Origin: Candidatus Protochlamydia phocaeensis | GTDB lineage: Bacteria > Chlamydiota > Chlamydiia > Chlamydiales > Parachlamydiaceae | DNA length: 64,000 nt | Direction of reading: 5' to 3' | Assembly: GCF_001545115.1 (NCBI RefSeq) | Contig: NZ_FCNU01000022.1 | Coordinates: 24,544-88,543 of the forward strand | Shown: piece after piece, positions 8,806 through 18,493 of the stretch | Position numbering within the stretch: the first letter of the stretch is position 1 | Layout of the letters: the number at the start of each line of letters is the position of its first letter | The notes under the pieces: model-generated | Database searches by the model: none | Seen by the model: only the letters and a program-made list of their open reading frames with translations | Told to the model about the DNA's origin: nothing | Translations under genes and position numbers: made by a program

Positions 8806-9930
8806 CTACAAAAGCAATAGATCGCTGTGCCCAGGTCGATTAAGAATATAAAGCGGAGATTGCGGGCTTTCTTTTGCATTAAAAGCAATAATCGGGCGAT
8901 GCTCCGGGCTTCCGCTGTTTCGTTGAATGCGAATCCAATGAATGGATTGATTAAATAGTTGGCTTAACGCATAGGCATCTGTCAAATTGCCAAATAAAGC
9001 TGGATTAAAAGGCTGATCCGTCTCAACTTTGTCTCTAAGATAAGCCTCTTCATTCCCGTGTCCCTCGCTTTCTATGAGCAAGGTATTGGAGCAGCTATTG
9101 GGCAGTTTATCTCGATTGGTGAAGACGTACAAGGCCGCTGCCGTTTTTAAGAAGCTGATGAAGGCGCGATTGAACGCTTCATCTTGGCAGCAGGCCAGGA
9201 TTTCTTCTTGTACATTAATGGCGGTGCAGCGAGCAAGCAGCTGGTCTATCCTTTCAAAAAATTGCGGGAGGCGAGCTTGAAGCTGAGAGCGGACTTGCGC
9301 AGTTAACGCATTGTCTTGCGATTGAGCTTCCAGCTCTAGCCAAGATCGAATGCCTTGCAATTGCTGACAAAAAGCCTGTAGGCTAGCTAATGGAGACGGT
9401 TGTAGAGCTGTTTGCTGTAATAATAAACCGATGCCTAAAGCACGAGAGGTGCAGTCTCCATCTCCTCGGATTCCTAAAAATAGCGCCTGCTTAAGGGCCG
9501 GTCTATCATTTAGAAGCTCCTCTAGGTTTTTCCTAATAGGCGACTGGGCGAATTTGTATTCGGCAGGAATCCATTCTTTAAAGGGCTTATTGCGTCTGAT
9601 CTCTTGATCCGTTTTTGCTTCTTCATCGAAAGGAGAAAGGGCCCACTTATCCGCTAATAGGCGTGAAATATGATTTATCGGATTGGGCGGCTGAGAAGGA
9701 AAAGCCAAATGAAGAGGGACTTGCTGTTGAACGCGAGCAGGGGAAGATACGCATCGTCGCATTTTATTTATTGTATAAACAAGTGCACACGCAGCATGAA
9801 CAATACCTGCCGTTAAAATACCAATTGCTATCGATGAAATCCAATACACTTGTCTTAGCCGAGGGCTTGGGGCTTGGTAAGGAAAAAGAATGTAATAATT
9901 AAAAAATGTAAGTTCGGTTTGAATTGTCAT
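8806..9930 (-). CDS. OTU-like cysteine protease, candidate deubiquitinase effector
   Basis: This 374-residue protein has one hydrophobic segment at about 28-53 and, further on, GIRGDGDCTSRALGIGLL at about 153-170. That is the OTU active-site block (D-G-D/N-C with catalytic Cys, here C160, preceded by D157). The chain ends in NRPGHSDLLLL, placing a histidine (H368) where OTU proteases carry the HxDxL histidine. OTU enzymes cleave ubiquitin chains; chlamydial examples are secreted into host cells. The acidic third residue and chain specificity cannot be read from sequence. The leader is very AT-rich and no Shine-Dalgarno is visible before the ATG at 9930. The N-terminus is rich in T, N, F and Y, compatible with but not proof of type III secretion. 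Confidence 0.72.
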   Translation of the reverse strand: MTIQTELTFFNYYILFPYQAPSPRLRQVYWISSIAIGILTAGIVHAACALVYTINKMRRCVSSPARVQQQVPLHLAFPSQPPNPINHISRLLADKWALSPFDEEAKTDQEIRRNKPFKEWIPAEYKFAQSPIRKNLEELLNDRPALKQALFLGIRGDGDCTSRALGIGLLLQQTALQPSPLASLQAFCQQLQGIRSWLELEAQSQDNALTAQVRSQLQARLPQFFERIDQLLARCTAINVQEEILACCQDEAFNRAFISFLKTAAALYVFTNRDKLPNSCSNTLLIESEGHGNEEAYLRDKVETDQPFNPALFGNLTDAYALSQLFNQSIHWIRIQRNSGSPEHRPIIAFNAKESPQSPLYILNRPGHSDLLLL

Positions 9931-10173
9931 TTTTATTGATTGATAATTATTTTATTTTGGATGATAATTTATTTTAAAAATAATTTGATAAAATTTCCGC
10001 TTTTAAATTTTTTTAAATTTACTTGTTGGGTGGAATTTTTATATTAAGAATGTGTAAAGTTTTTATTAATTAAATGGTGGTTGAATATTTATCATCAATT
10101 AGCTAAGCTAAATTTTTTAGCTATAGCTTTAATAAAAAGCTAATTTTTTTATCAAATTTAAAGGAAAATTATC

Positions 10174-11766
10174 ATGAATACTGCAGTTGGATTCTCTTTA
10201 ACCAATGTAGTGGGGTCATTCAATCGATCTATTCAGGAAAGGACAGCAGAAGTTAAATCGTGGGTTCAGTCCAAGTCTTATTCTTATCTAAATGGGCAGG
10301 CTAAAATAGATGGGACGATTTTTGCGAAAATAGATGAAAAGGTTAAAAATCTTCTTTTGCAGCCGGGTACCGATATTCAAGAAGGGTCTGCTGCTTATGC
10401 GCATCGATTTAAAGGACTTCAGAAAAGGGCATATAAGTTGGTGGAAAGAAATCTGAAGGTTGCTGCTCAGCGAGACGCATATGTCGATCCTTTCAAGGGA
10501 ATTGATAATTCTCTGCTTTCTAGAACAATAAACAAGAAAATAGCCGCTTATCAGGCTGAGCAGAACGCGTTTGATTGTTTAACTCTGCACTCTAAGGATA
10601 TAGAGAATCTTGATGCGACTGTAAAGCAAAGGTCTGAAAACATTGAATCCTTGATAGGTGTTTTAGAAGGGTTCTCTAATCCAGCATTAGAAGAATTATT
10701 GGAATCCTCTGTCTTTGATTTAAGGGAAAGTTTAGCTCAATTGGAGGCCCTTCAACAAAAGCTGCAGATGGGGAAAAAAGAAAAGGCTCCTTTGCTAAAA
10801 GCTTATGCAGCCGATGTTCGCAAACAGGCGAGTGAAGCTTTAGAGCAAGCTCAAAAAACTATTGAAAATTTACAAGAGAAATTGAAAAAGGAAAGTTTGG
10901 ATACATTTTCTTCAACTGTAAGAAAAGCTCATGAAATTTATGTAACGGCCATGCAACGCATTGAAGTGTCTAAAACGCTTCAAGATGAAATGACTAATAT
11001 TTTTAATCCGAATTATGCCGTACCGGGCGATGAAGAATTTAATGAAAAAAGAGCGGCTTTTGAAAAGAATAAAGAAGCCTTAAAAAAAGATTTGGCGTGC
11101 TTGGAGCAAAGTCAAAAAACTGTTGAAGCTGCTTTTAAAAAATATGACGCCCTTCTTCCTAAAGAAGTAGATCATTCGCGGAAAGAGGCAATTGACGAGA
11201 TTAATAATTTCATTACCAAGATTCCATCAACAAAGGTTGAATGGGCTGCAAAAGCGATCAAGGCTGTTGTTGTATACCATCAATTTGGCCGGGCCTATGA
11301 GGAAATCATAGAGTCAGAGCAAGCCTTTAGGGACTCAATCGAGCAAAATAACCCGGATCTAGTGATGCTCAAGGAATTGCAAGGCAAGGTGGATTTGTAT
11401 TTAAAATATATAGATAATCCTCAATCTAACGAAAAAGTGGAAATGCAATATATTAATAAGCATCAAAAAGAGATTAACTATGTCAGGGAACTCGGAAAAT
11501 TCTTAAAAGAATTTGCCAAGACTAATCCAACCTCTCAGGCAGAAAAAGCAAAAGAAGAGAACAAAGGGCATGCGCGCGTCTCTTCCGATGTGATCAAGCA
11601 AGCGCTTTCCGCTTCCGTGTCGCCTAGGTTCCATCGCACGGCTGCATCTATAGATGGAATGGCTGTCTCTGTCAAGAAAGAGAAAAATCATCGTCGTGTA
11701 CAAACAATTGGCGAAGAGGCAAAAGTTGAATTGGCTTTGTATGCCGATAGGATTGAGGTTGTTTAA
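10174..11766 (+). CDS. Long coiled-coil protein, candidate secreted effector
   Basis: The 530-residue protein is almost wholly charged helix: long heptad-rich stretches at about 130-330 and 345-470, no transmembrane segment, and a disordered basic tail from about 470 with SSDVIKQALSASVSPRFHR. Residues 1-15 (MNTAVGFSLTNVVGS) are small, polar and hydrophobic, like type III secretion leaders. AAAGGA sits 8 bases before the ATG. A strong terminator follows the stop. No family is recognised. It runs divergently from the OTU-like gene across a 243-bp AT-rich region that must hold both promoters. Confidence 0.7.
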   Translation: MNTAVGFSLTNVVGSFNRSIQERTAEVKSWVQSKSYSYLNGQAKIDGTIFAKIDEKVKNLLLQPGTDIQEGSAAYAHRFKGLQKRAYKLVERNLKVAAQRDAYVDPFKGIDNSLLSRTINKKIAAYQAEQNAFDCLTLHSKDIENLDATVKQRSENIESLIGVLEGFSNPALEELLESSVFDLRESLAQLEALQQKLQMGKKEKAPLLKAYAADVRKQASEALEQAQKTIENLQEKLKKESLDTFSSTVRKAHEIYVTAMQRIEVSKTLQDEMTNIFNPNYAVPGDEEFNEKRAAFEKNKEALKKDLACLEQSQKTVEAAFKKYDALLPKEVDHSRKEAIDEINNFITKIPSTKVEWAAKAIKAVVVYHQFGRAYEEIIESEQAFRDSIEQNNPDLVMLKELQGKVDLYLKYIDNPQSNEKVEMQYINKHQKEINYVRELGKFLKEFAKTNPTSQAEKAKEENKGHARVSSDVIKQALSASVSPRFHRTAASIDGMAVSVKKEKNHRRVQTIGEEAKVELALYADRIEVV

Positions 11767-11801
11767 TCAATTGATTGATTAACAGCGCTTATTTATTTGT
11801 T

Positions 11802-11840
11802 AAATCCCTACTTGGATGATCCAAGTAGGGATTTTTTTTT
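11802..11840 (+). terminator. Rho-independent terminator of the coiled-coil gene
   Basis: A perfect stem of 14 bp (AAATCCCTACTTGG / CCAAGTAGGGATTT) with an ATGAT loop runs into a T9 tract, 35 bp after the stop codon. Confidence 0.92.
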
Positions 11841-11874
11841 GAAAGGGAAGGGATGTTTCTTTCAAACTTGGATT

Positions 11875-12666
11875 TTAAACCTCAGACTTCAAGCCTAAAG
11901 ATTGAACGAGCTTTTCACTAGCTTCTTTATCCAGAATCCAAAGAGCTTTGTGTGCAGATGTGCCGACTCTTTGCACGGGATAATTATCTGGATCGTAGGG
12001 GCCCATTAACACGTCTGCGACCATTGCCGCTTTTCTCTTTCCCAAGGCATAAATGCAAATGACTTTGGCGTCGTGGATGCATTCATAGGTCAAAGACATC
12101 CGCCAGGTATGCTTTTGCGGAACGTAATTTGCGATTGCCAAGCGATCTTTTGTGTGAAGGCCATGCGTGCGTGGAAATAAAGAAGCGGTATGCCCATCTT
12201 CACCCATTCCGAGCATAACAAGATCAAAGCTGCATGAAGGGATCCACTGACGGATTAAAGATTCATAGTTGGCTGCATTTTCCTCTATATCCATCTCTGC
12301 CTGCATGCGGAAAATGTGTTCTTTTGGAATAGGGAGGGTGGCTAGCCCGGCTTGCATAGCTGTAAGGTAATTACTTTCCGGATGGTCGGGAGGGACGCTG
12401 CGCTCGTCGCTCCAAAAGCAAAGCACTTTTTTCCAATCTAGTTTTTGGCGGTAAGCGGGCTGGCTGAGTTCTTTAAAAATAGCATGTGGAGTCTGGCCGC
12501 CCGATAAGGCGACGGCAAAAAAACCATGACTTGCAATGGCTTGTTGTCCAATCTCGATAAATTGCTGAGCGCAAAAAGAGATTGTTTGTTGGGCATCGCC
12601 CGGAATGATAATATCCCGGCGTTCATCAAAAGATTGAATAAACTGTCGCCATTGAAAGTCTTCCAT
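11875..12666 (-). CDS. pgl: 6-phosphogluconolactonase (DevB/Pgl)
   Basis: A 263-residue protein of the glucosamine-6-P isomerase/6-phosphogluconolactonase family: ALSGGQTPHAIFKELS at about 49-64, FWSDERSVPPDHPESNY near 84-100 and GMGEDGHTASLFP near 152-164. It hydrolyses the lactone made by Zwf in the cytosol. Its ATG at 12666 is one base after the stop of the opcA-like gene, so translation is probably coupled. Length is normal. Confidence 0.93.
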   Translation of the reverse strand: MEDFQWRQFIQSFDERRDIIIPGDAQQTISFCAQQFIEIGQQAIASHGFFAVALSGGQTPHAIFKELSQPAYRQKLDWKKVLCFWSDERSVPPDHPESNYLTAMQAGLATLPIPKEHIFRMQAEMDIEENAANYESLIRQWIPSCSFDLVMLGMGEDGHTASLFPRTHGLHTKDRLAIANYVPQKHTWRMSLTYECIHDAKVICIYALGKRKAAMVADVLMGPYDPDNYPVQRVGTSAHKALWILDKEASEKLVQSLGLKSEV

Positions 12667-12667
12667 G

Positions 12668-13741
12668 CTATCTCCATTTGACTAAGCTGATCAAATTAAG
12701 GATTGAGGCATATTGCTCGCTCACTTTTTGATAAAAAATCTCTTGCATGAAGCTTCTTCCCGAGCGCAAAGTCGGCAGGACAAGCGTGAAAGGCAGTTCG
12801 CATTGGTATTGGTTAGAGGAATGCACGACGACTTGGTTGTTGTCTTGGCGCTTCAAATTGCAAACATAATTTTCTTGGTCGGAAGCTTCAAACTCGATAA
12901 TTTCTTCAGGCAATAAATTGTGGCGGGTCTCCGACAAAAGGCGGATCTGCAAAGGGCCATGCTGGCTGTGATAATGCAGCAGATAGCCCTCCTCTTGCTT
13001 TTCAGCCTTGACAAATTCCCATTTTAAACGAGAGGCAAGCCAAGCCTGCAAATAAATGGCTTGCGTTTCTAAATGAAAATAGCCGGGGCTGGGGCGGTCA
13101 TTATAGACGATCTTAATAAGGCTGGCTGTCGCTAGTTGCTCCAATCGTTCTTTCGTATCAAAGGTTTCTGCCACGACTTCTCGCCACCCTCCGATGCGCG
13201 CCCAATTCATATCAATAATCTGGTTTGAATTGGAAGAAAGAAGGCTTTGCATCATTTTGCTAAAATGCTCTAAGTCTTTTGTGCATTTAGAATCAAAAAT
13301 CAGGCGGGTTGCAAACTTTTGAAGATGGGGAAGGATAATTCTTTCCGTGATTGGATCTTGACCCCAAAGCAAGTAGATGGGCAAATCAGGGATCAAATAG
13401 GGCAACACAAGAAAAGGAACACGCGCAAGGTCGCTGCCGCCCGCTTCAATAAAAATTTGATCGCTTGTGATCTCGTGCTTTTTTTTCTCAATACCGGTTG
13501 AAACATGAACGTGCAAATAAGGAGAATCTGTCATCTGATTGCCTTGAATAAAAATGAGGCGGCAGGGGAACTGCTGCATAATCAGGTTGACAATGCCTTT
13601 GAAATAATCGATCCGATGCGAATCTTGAGTATAGACAATTAATGTAAATAGGCAGGCTTTGGATGCGCCAGGCTGTGCATCGCTTAAGCGGTTTAATTCA
13701 GCTTGGATGTTTGCTGATGACATTTTTTCTTTTGTTTCCAT
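12668..13741 (-). CDS. opcA: OpcA-like glucose-6-phosphate dehydrogenase assembly protein
   Basis: The 357-residue protein matches OpcA in layout: an N-terminal alpha/beta domain with CLFTLIVYTQDSHRI and a HVHVSTG strand, a central PDLPIYLLWGQDP block near 155, a conserved IDMNWARIGGWREVVAETFD stretch near 195-215, and a C-terminal domain with a W-L-A-S-R-L-K-W motif. In cyanobacteria and actinobacteria OpcA activates Zwf. The position between zwf (39 bp upstream) and pgl (1-bp gap) supports the same role. Confidence 0.82.
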   Translation of the reverse strand: METKEKMSSANIQAELNRLSDAQPGASKACLFTLIVYTQDSHRIDYFKGIVNLIMQQFPCRLIFIQGNQMTDSPYLHVHVSTGIEKKKHEITSDQIFIEAGGSDLARVPFLVLPYLIPDLPIYLLWGQDPITERIILPHLQKFATRLIFDSKCTKDLEHFSKMMQSLLSSNSNQIIDMNWARIGGWREVVAETFDTKERLEQLATASLIKIVYNDRPSPGYFHLETQAIYLQAWLASRLKWEFVKAEKQEEGYLLHYHSQHGPLQIRLLSETRHNLLPEEIIEFEASDQENYVCNLKRQDNNQVVVHSSNQYQCELPFTLVLPTLRSGRSFMQEIFYQKVSEQYASILNLISLVKWR

Positions 13742-13780
13742 ATCGGCTCGCTAAATAAAATTTAAATACCTAGGCATGGA

Positions 13781-15328
13781 TTAAATGAGCCTCCAGTGGC
13801 GTCCCTGGCGCTGCAGTAGGCTTTCGGCTTCTTCAGGCCCCCAAGTACCGGATGCATAATTGGGAAATTCTTTAGGTGGCGTGGCTTCCCAATGTTCTAA
13901 AATGGGCGTTAAGAGCTTCCATGAGGTGATGACTTCATCGTCTCGGGCAAAAAGCGTATTGTCTCCCGCCATGCAGTCACAAATAAGCCTTTCATAAGCC
14001 TCGGGAGGTGCCGAGCCAAAATAAGACCCATAGCGGAAATCCATTTTGACAGGCTGGACCGTATCAAGAGCCGGCACTTTGCAATTGAATTTAAGAGAAA
14101 CCCCTTCATCCGGTTGAATGCGAATCACTAAGACGTTTGGATCAATTTGGGAGGCAGCTCCTTCGAACAAATAGCCGGGCGCCCGTTTAAAGGTTATGGC
14201 AATTTCTGTTGCCCGTTTCGGCAGCCTTTTGCCTGCCCGCAGGTAAAAAGGAACATCGACCCATCTCCAATTGTCGATCGAGAGTTGCATGGCCACAAAT
14301 GTTTCTATATTAGATTCCGGATTAACGTTTTCCTCTTGGCGATATCCTTTGACAGGCTCGCCATTAATAAAGCCAGGGCCATATTGCCCGCGAATCACAA
14401 CCTCATCAATGGAATGAAGGGGAATGGGACGGATGGATTCGAGCACTTTGACTTTTTCATCGCGGATGGCATTGGCGCCTAAATTAGTTGGAGGTTCCAT
14501 AGCGACCAACGTTAAGAGCTGCATCATATGGTTTTGAACAATATCCCTCAGCATGCCGGCTTCTTCCCAAAAGCGCCCTCGGGTTCCAATGCCAATTTCT
14601 TCGCCGACGGTAATTTGAATGTTATCAATATGGCGGTTGTTCCAAACGGATTCAAAAATGGGATTGCTAAAGCGCAAGACGAGAAGGTTTTGAACAGTTT
14701 CTTTTCCCAAGTAATGATCAATGCGATAAATTTGGCTTTCGTCTAAATGCTTGATTAAATCTTGCTGAAGCTGCTTGGCTGACTCAAAATCGCGCCCAAA
14801 GGGCTTCTCAATGATGATCCGACTCCATTTGTCTTTGACAGAATCAACCGGATAAATTAAATGATGCTGGCTAAGTTTTTCCACTATAGTGGGAAAATAG
14901 CTTGGTTGAACCGAAAGATAAAAAACCCGATTGCCTTTAGTTCCCATTTGAGAATCAAGCTGATGAAGGAACGCATTTAGTCGTTCATATCCCTCATCTT
15001 CATGGAATTCGGATTGATGATAGTAGAGCTGCTCTTTGAATGTTTTCCAAAGTTGTTGGTCGACAGGCTTGGAGCGCGAAAAATTATTGACCGCCTCCAG
15101 CATTTCATTGCGGAAGTCCTCATTTGATTTGGGGCGCCTTGCAAAGCCTACACAGGCAAAGTGGGCAGGGAGCAAGCCCTCGCGCGCTAAATTATAAAGC
15201 GCCGGTACCAATTTTCGCGCAGTTAAATCTCCCGTGGCGCCAAAAATGACTAAGATACAGGATTCTGCTATTTTAGTGGATCGATTGACATCCATTAAAG
15301 GATTGATAAAAGAAGGTGTGGTTGTCAT
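13781..15328 (-). CDS. zwf: Glucose-6-phosphate 1-dehydrogenase
   Basis: The 515-residue protein carries the NADP Rossmann motif GATGDLTARKL near 30-40, the EKPFGRD strand near 174-180 and the substrate/catalytic motif RIDHYLGKETVQN near 202-214. It oxidises glucose-6-phosphate to the lactone, with NADPH formed, in the cytosol. It is the first gene of the zwf-opcA-pgl group. The ATG at 15328 gives a normal length (family about 480-515). Confidence 0.96.
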   Translation of the reverse strand: MTTTPSFINPLMDVNRSTKIAESCILVIFGATGDLTARKLVPALYNLAREGLLPAHFACVGFARRPKSNEDFRNEMLEAVNNFSRSKPVDQQLWKTFKEQLYYHQSEFHEDEGYERLNAFLHQLDSQMGTKGNRVFYLSVQPSYFPTIVEKLSQHHLIYPVDSVKDKWSRIIIEKPFGRDFESAKQLQQDLIKHLDESQIYRIDHYLGKETVQNLLVLRFSNPIFESVWNNRHIDNIQITVGEEIGIGTRGRFWEEAGMLRDIVQNHMMQLLTLVAMEPPTNLGANAIRDEKVKVLESIRPIPLHSIDEVVIRGQYGPGFINGEPVKGYRQEENVNPESNIETFVAMQLSIDNWRWVDVPFYLRAGKRLPKRATEIAITFKRAPGYLFEGAASQIDPNVLVIRIQPDEGVSLKFNCKVPALDTVQPVKMDFRYGSYFGSAPPEAYERLICDCMAGDNTLFARDDEVITSWKLLTPILEHWEATPPKEFPNYASGTWGPEEAESLLQRQGRHWRLI

Positions 15329-15480
15329 AACTTACTCAATAAACTTTTAAAATTTAGCATAGCGAATCAGCATTTCCGAATCTATGTGAAATTTAATCCG
15401 ATTGATTAACCATTTTAATCCAATAGCGGTTGCGTGGATCTTCTTTAACTTGACTGCTTATCTCATACAGCAGATCAACG

Positions 15481-15680
15481 AATTAAGCTAAAATTTAAGT
15501 CAAACTAAAATGTTGCTTGCATTAAAAAAAAGATATATGCGATGCTAACTAGATAGGGTTTTGTTTTCATCCCATTTTGTCTGACCATCGTCAGTTCAAG
15601 CTTCCTTAGCAAGGAACAAGGTGAATCTTCTTCAATCTATTTAGCGGGGATGAAACAGGAAAGCGAATTTTAGCTTAATT
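15481..15680. repeat. 200-bp inverted-repeat element, MITE-like
   Basis: A perfect 15-bp inverted repeat AATTAAGCTAAAATT (15481-15495) / AATTTTAGCTTAATT (15666-15680) bounds the stretch. A second, nested pair, GTTTTCATCCC (15563-15573) / GGGATGAAAC (15647-15656), lies inside. It has no coding frame. It occupies part of the 800-bp gap between zwf and the SLC12-like gene. Confidence 0.6.
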
Positions 15681-15699
15681 GCTAAGGGGATTTTTTTAA

Positions 15700-15895
15700 A
15701 CGCATAGCAGTTTTAAAAAAACTCCAAAGAAGCCATTCTTTGAATCATAATGGCCTAGATCCGTGTTCTAGAAGTTCGCAAAAATAAGAAGGCTATATTG
15801 GTTGAAATATGGCCTCCTTATTTCTTAGTCTACAGAGCGAGTTCCTAGAGAAAATAATCTCGAATATAGGCTGTTAGCTATTCAAAGAAAGGCTC
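15700..15895. repeat. Family B palindromic repeat with an inserted hairpin
   Basis: The copy runs from ATAGCAGTTTTAAAAAAACTCC to AATATAGGCTGTTAGCTATTC and contains the core GAGAAAATAATCTCGAATATAGGC. An imperfect inverted repeat (AATAAGAAGGCTATATT / AAATATGGCCTCCTTATT, about 15783-15822) sits in the middle. The remaining gap to 16130 holds one minus-strand open frame (15878-16114) that I do not accept as a gene. Confidence 0.55.
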
Positions 15896-16130
15896 TAAGA
15901 TTCTAAATCCAAAGTTTAGAGTTAAAGCCATTTTAGCTAAAGTAGCGTTTTCGCTTTTTCTTTCCTCCCTATTTTCATAAACAACGTTGTTGAATGGCGT
16001 CGGCAAATAATTCTGGTTTAAGACCGCTCTTTTGCGCGTATTCCTTTTTTTAAAAGAAAGGAGAGTAAAGCGATAAAAAGAGGGAATAACCGTACACTCA
16101 TTCAACTTTGTCATTAAATAGGAGTGGCTT

Positions 16131-18416
16131 ATGAGTTTTACGCTTGCAAAAGAATTCCAATCGGTGCCTGTTGAAGCAACCGGCGTGGATCAAAAGCCGA
16201 AATTTGGTACATTTTTTGGTGTATATGTTCCAAGCATCTTAATGATGTTTGGGGTGATTATCTTCCTTCGACTAGGATGGATTTTGGGTAGTGCGGGCCT
16301 CTATTCAACTTTATTCATTGTAACGTTCGCTTCGCTTATTACCTTGATTACCATTTTGTCCATGTCTGCAGCTGCCACAAATATTAAAGTAGGTAAAGGC
16401 GGCGCCTACTACATGATCTCGCGGGCTCTTGGGATTGAAGTGGGCAGCGCGATTGGGTTGCCTCTGTTCTTGAAGCAAAGTGTCAGTATTTCTTTTTGCA
16501 TCGTGGGATTTGCAGAATCCTTCCATGATCTTTTTCCCCAATTTTCATTGCCGGCCATTGGTGTTGTGACTCTCGCTGTTTTAACTATATTGGCTTATGT
16601 CTCTACGAATTTTGCCTTAAAGATACAGATGGTGATTTTTGGAATTATCATAGCTTCTCTTTATTCCCTTTTTGCCGGAGGAGAGGGAATGCTGGCTAAT
16701 CATTCCTATACGCCAGTTAATACAGCTTCGCCATCTTTCTGGGGAATTTTTGCCATTTTCTTTCCGGCTCTAACGGGAATTGAGTCGAGCGCATCCCTAT
16801 CTGGCGATTTAAAAAACCCTAGCCGTTCGCTTCCTCTTGGAACCATTACAGCAGTACTAACGGCTTATGCGGTCTACATGACCATTTCTATTTTTCTTTG
16901 GCAGCATATTTCTCAAGAACAGCTTATTTCCGATCCTATGGTCATCCAACACGTTGCAAAATTCGAATCGTTGATCATCCTGGGAATTTGGGGAGCGACG
17001 CTTTCTAGCGCGATTGGAGGATTGCTAGGGGCCCCTCGTACCTTGCAGGCTTTAGCAGAAGACGGCATTTTGCCAAAATTTTTAGCGAAAGAGTATGGGC
17101 CTTATCGTGAGCCTAGGCTGGCAACAGCTCTTACTGTTGCTTTGGCTCTTGTGGGAGTTTGTTTTGGAAGCATTAATATTATTGCTCCATTACTGACAAT
17201 GGTCTGTTTGATCTGCTATGCCATGCTTAATCTGGCAGCTGGATTAGAAGATTTAATGGCTAATCCGAGCTGGCGGCCAACCTTCCCCATGCCTTGGGCT
17301 ATTTCTTTTACGGGAACGGTCTTATGTTTAATTGCCATGCTCATGATTAATTCTGGAGCCGCCATTTTAGCGTTGTTATTAGTGTTGGTCATTTATGCCG
17401 TTTTAAAGGGAAAAAAGCTCCAGGCGACCTGGGAAGATATTCGCTATGGCATACTCATGTATTTCTCCCGCTTCGCTATTTACCGCCTAGCCCATGCGCT
17501 TCCCTCTTCACGCTCCTGGCGACCACATTTTTTGGTCTTTACGGGCAAGCCTTCGCAGGTATCCGATCATATTCTAAGTTTTTCGACGGCTATTACCCAG
17601 ACAAAAGGATTCTTGACGGTCGCGTCCTTTTTCTCGCCCGATCAAGCGTCTCAAGAGCAAATTTCCGAACAGGATCATACTATTAAAACCCTGCTGAAGC
17701 ATCATAAGATTGAGGCTTTAGTTCATCTTCATCAGGCCAAAACAGTCGCTTCGGGCATGAAGCAAATGATCGCTCATTATGGCATTGGTCCTTTGATGCC
17801 TAACACGATTGTTTGCGGAGGAACATCGCAAGAAGAAAATCTAATGAATTATTTGGAAGTCATTACGCTTGCGCATAAGCGCGGGCGCAATGTTGTCATT
17901 GTCAATGAAGAGCAAAAAGCTTCGCCCGCCCATTCTTATCGGCAAAAAGTCAAAGGGGATATTCACATTTGGTGGGATGATAAATTGCACCGCAATGTTG
18001 AACTGATGCTTGTTTTGGCTTACATGCTGCGTAAAAATCCTGATTGGAAACGCACTCGCATTTGCTTGGCCAGCGTCGTGTCTAATGAAGAGCTGCGCGC
18101 TAAGCGTTTGCAAGAATTCCAAGAACTTATTAAGCATAATCGCTTAAAAATTGAGACAACAGTGCTTGTCGCTTCCGATCCGGAAAAAGAGCAATTGGCT
18201 ATCCTGAAAGAATTCTCTTCGCAAGCGGCGATGGTTTTTTTGAGCATGCGGGCGCCTGAAGAGGGAGAGTCCTTGGAAGATTATGCGCGTTATTTCCAAG
18301 CTCTTCCGCAAAAAGGTGCCGAGTTTCCTCCAGTTGCATTAGTGATGAGCGCCGAGCAAACAAACTTGCAAGAAGTTATGCAGGTGCAAATGGATTTCAA
18401 AGACATGGAAGTTTAA
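16131..18416 (+). CDS. SLC12-like (cation-chloride cotransporter / APC) membrane transporter
   Basis: The 761-residue protein begins with a cytosolic FGTFFGVYVPSI block, then about 12 transmembrane helices up to residue 420. Helix 1 has MMFGVIIFLRLGWILG, and VGKGGAYYMISRALG follows, the bacterial SLC12/NKCC-like signature. A 340-residue cytosolic C-terminal domain (about 450-761) follows, as in SLC12 proteins. Relatives move Na+, K+ and Cl- or amino acids; the substrate cannot be read here. A TAGGAG ribosome binding site precedes the ATG. It stands alone between large repeat-filled gaps. Confidence 0.88.
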   Translation: MSFTLAKEFQSVPVEATGVDQKPKFGTFFGVYVPSILMMFGVIIFLRLGWILGSAGLYSTLFIVTFASLITLITILSMSAAATNIKVGKGGAYYMISRALGIEVGSAIGLPLFLKQSVSISFCIVGFAESFHDLFPQFSLPAIGVVTLAVLTILAYVSTNFALKIQMVIFGIIIASLYSLFAGGEGMLANHSYTPVNTASPSFWGIFAIFFPALTGIESSASLSGDLKNPSRSLPLGTITAVLTAYAVYMTISIFLWQHISQEQLISDPMVIQHVAKFESLIILGIWGATLSSAIGGLLGAPRTLQALAEDGILPKFLAKEYGPYREPRLATALTVALALVGVCFGSINIIAPLLTMVCLICYAMLNLAAGLEDLMANPSWRPTFPMPWAISFTGTVLCLIAMLMINSGAAILALLLVLVIYAVLKGKKLQATWEDIRYGILMYFSRFAIYRLAHALPSSRSWRPHFLVFTGKPSQVSDHILSFSTAITQTKGFLTVASFFSPDQASQEQISEQDHTIKTLLKHHKIEALVHLHQAKTVASGMKQMIAHYGIGPLMPNTIVCGGTSQEENLMNYLEVITLAHKRGRNVVIVNEEQKASPAHSYRQKVKGDIHIWWDDKLHRNVELMLVLAYMLRKNPDWKRTRICLASVVSNEELRAKRLQEFQELIKHNRLKIETTVLVASDPEKEQLAILKEFSSQAAMVFLSMRAPEEGESLEDYARYFQALPQKGAEFPPVALVMSAEQTNLQEVMQVQMDFKDMEV

Positions 18417-18425
18417 CCTCTGGAT

Positions 18426-18491
18426 CATCTCTTGTAGTCCTTTAAAACTACAAGAGATGAAATGAGAGCAAAAAAACTCCAAACTCAGGTT
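18426..18491. repeat. Perfect hairpin plus one family A arm downstream of the transporter
   Basis: A 13-bp perfect inverted repeat CATCTCTTGTAGT (18426-18438) / ACTACAAGAGATG (18447-18459) is followed by GAGCAAAAAAACTCCAAACTCAGGTTA, the outer arm of family A repeats. It may end transcription of both converging genes although no T-run follows directly. Confidence 0.6.
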
Positions 18492-18493
18492 AT

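Noticed and set aside
15878..16114. 78-residue minus-strand open frame
   Set aside because: It overlaps a family B repeat end, has no ribosome binding site and its product matches nothing I know.
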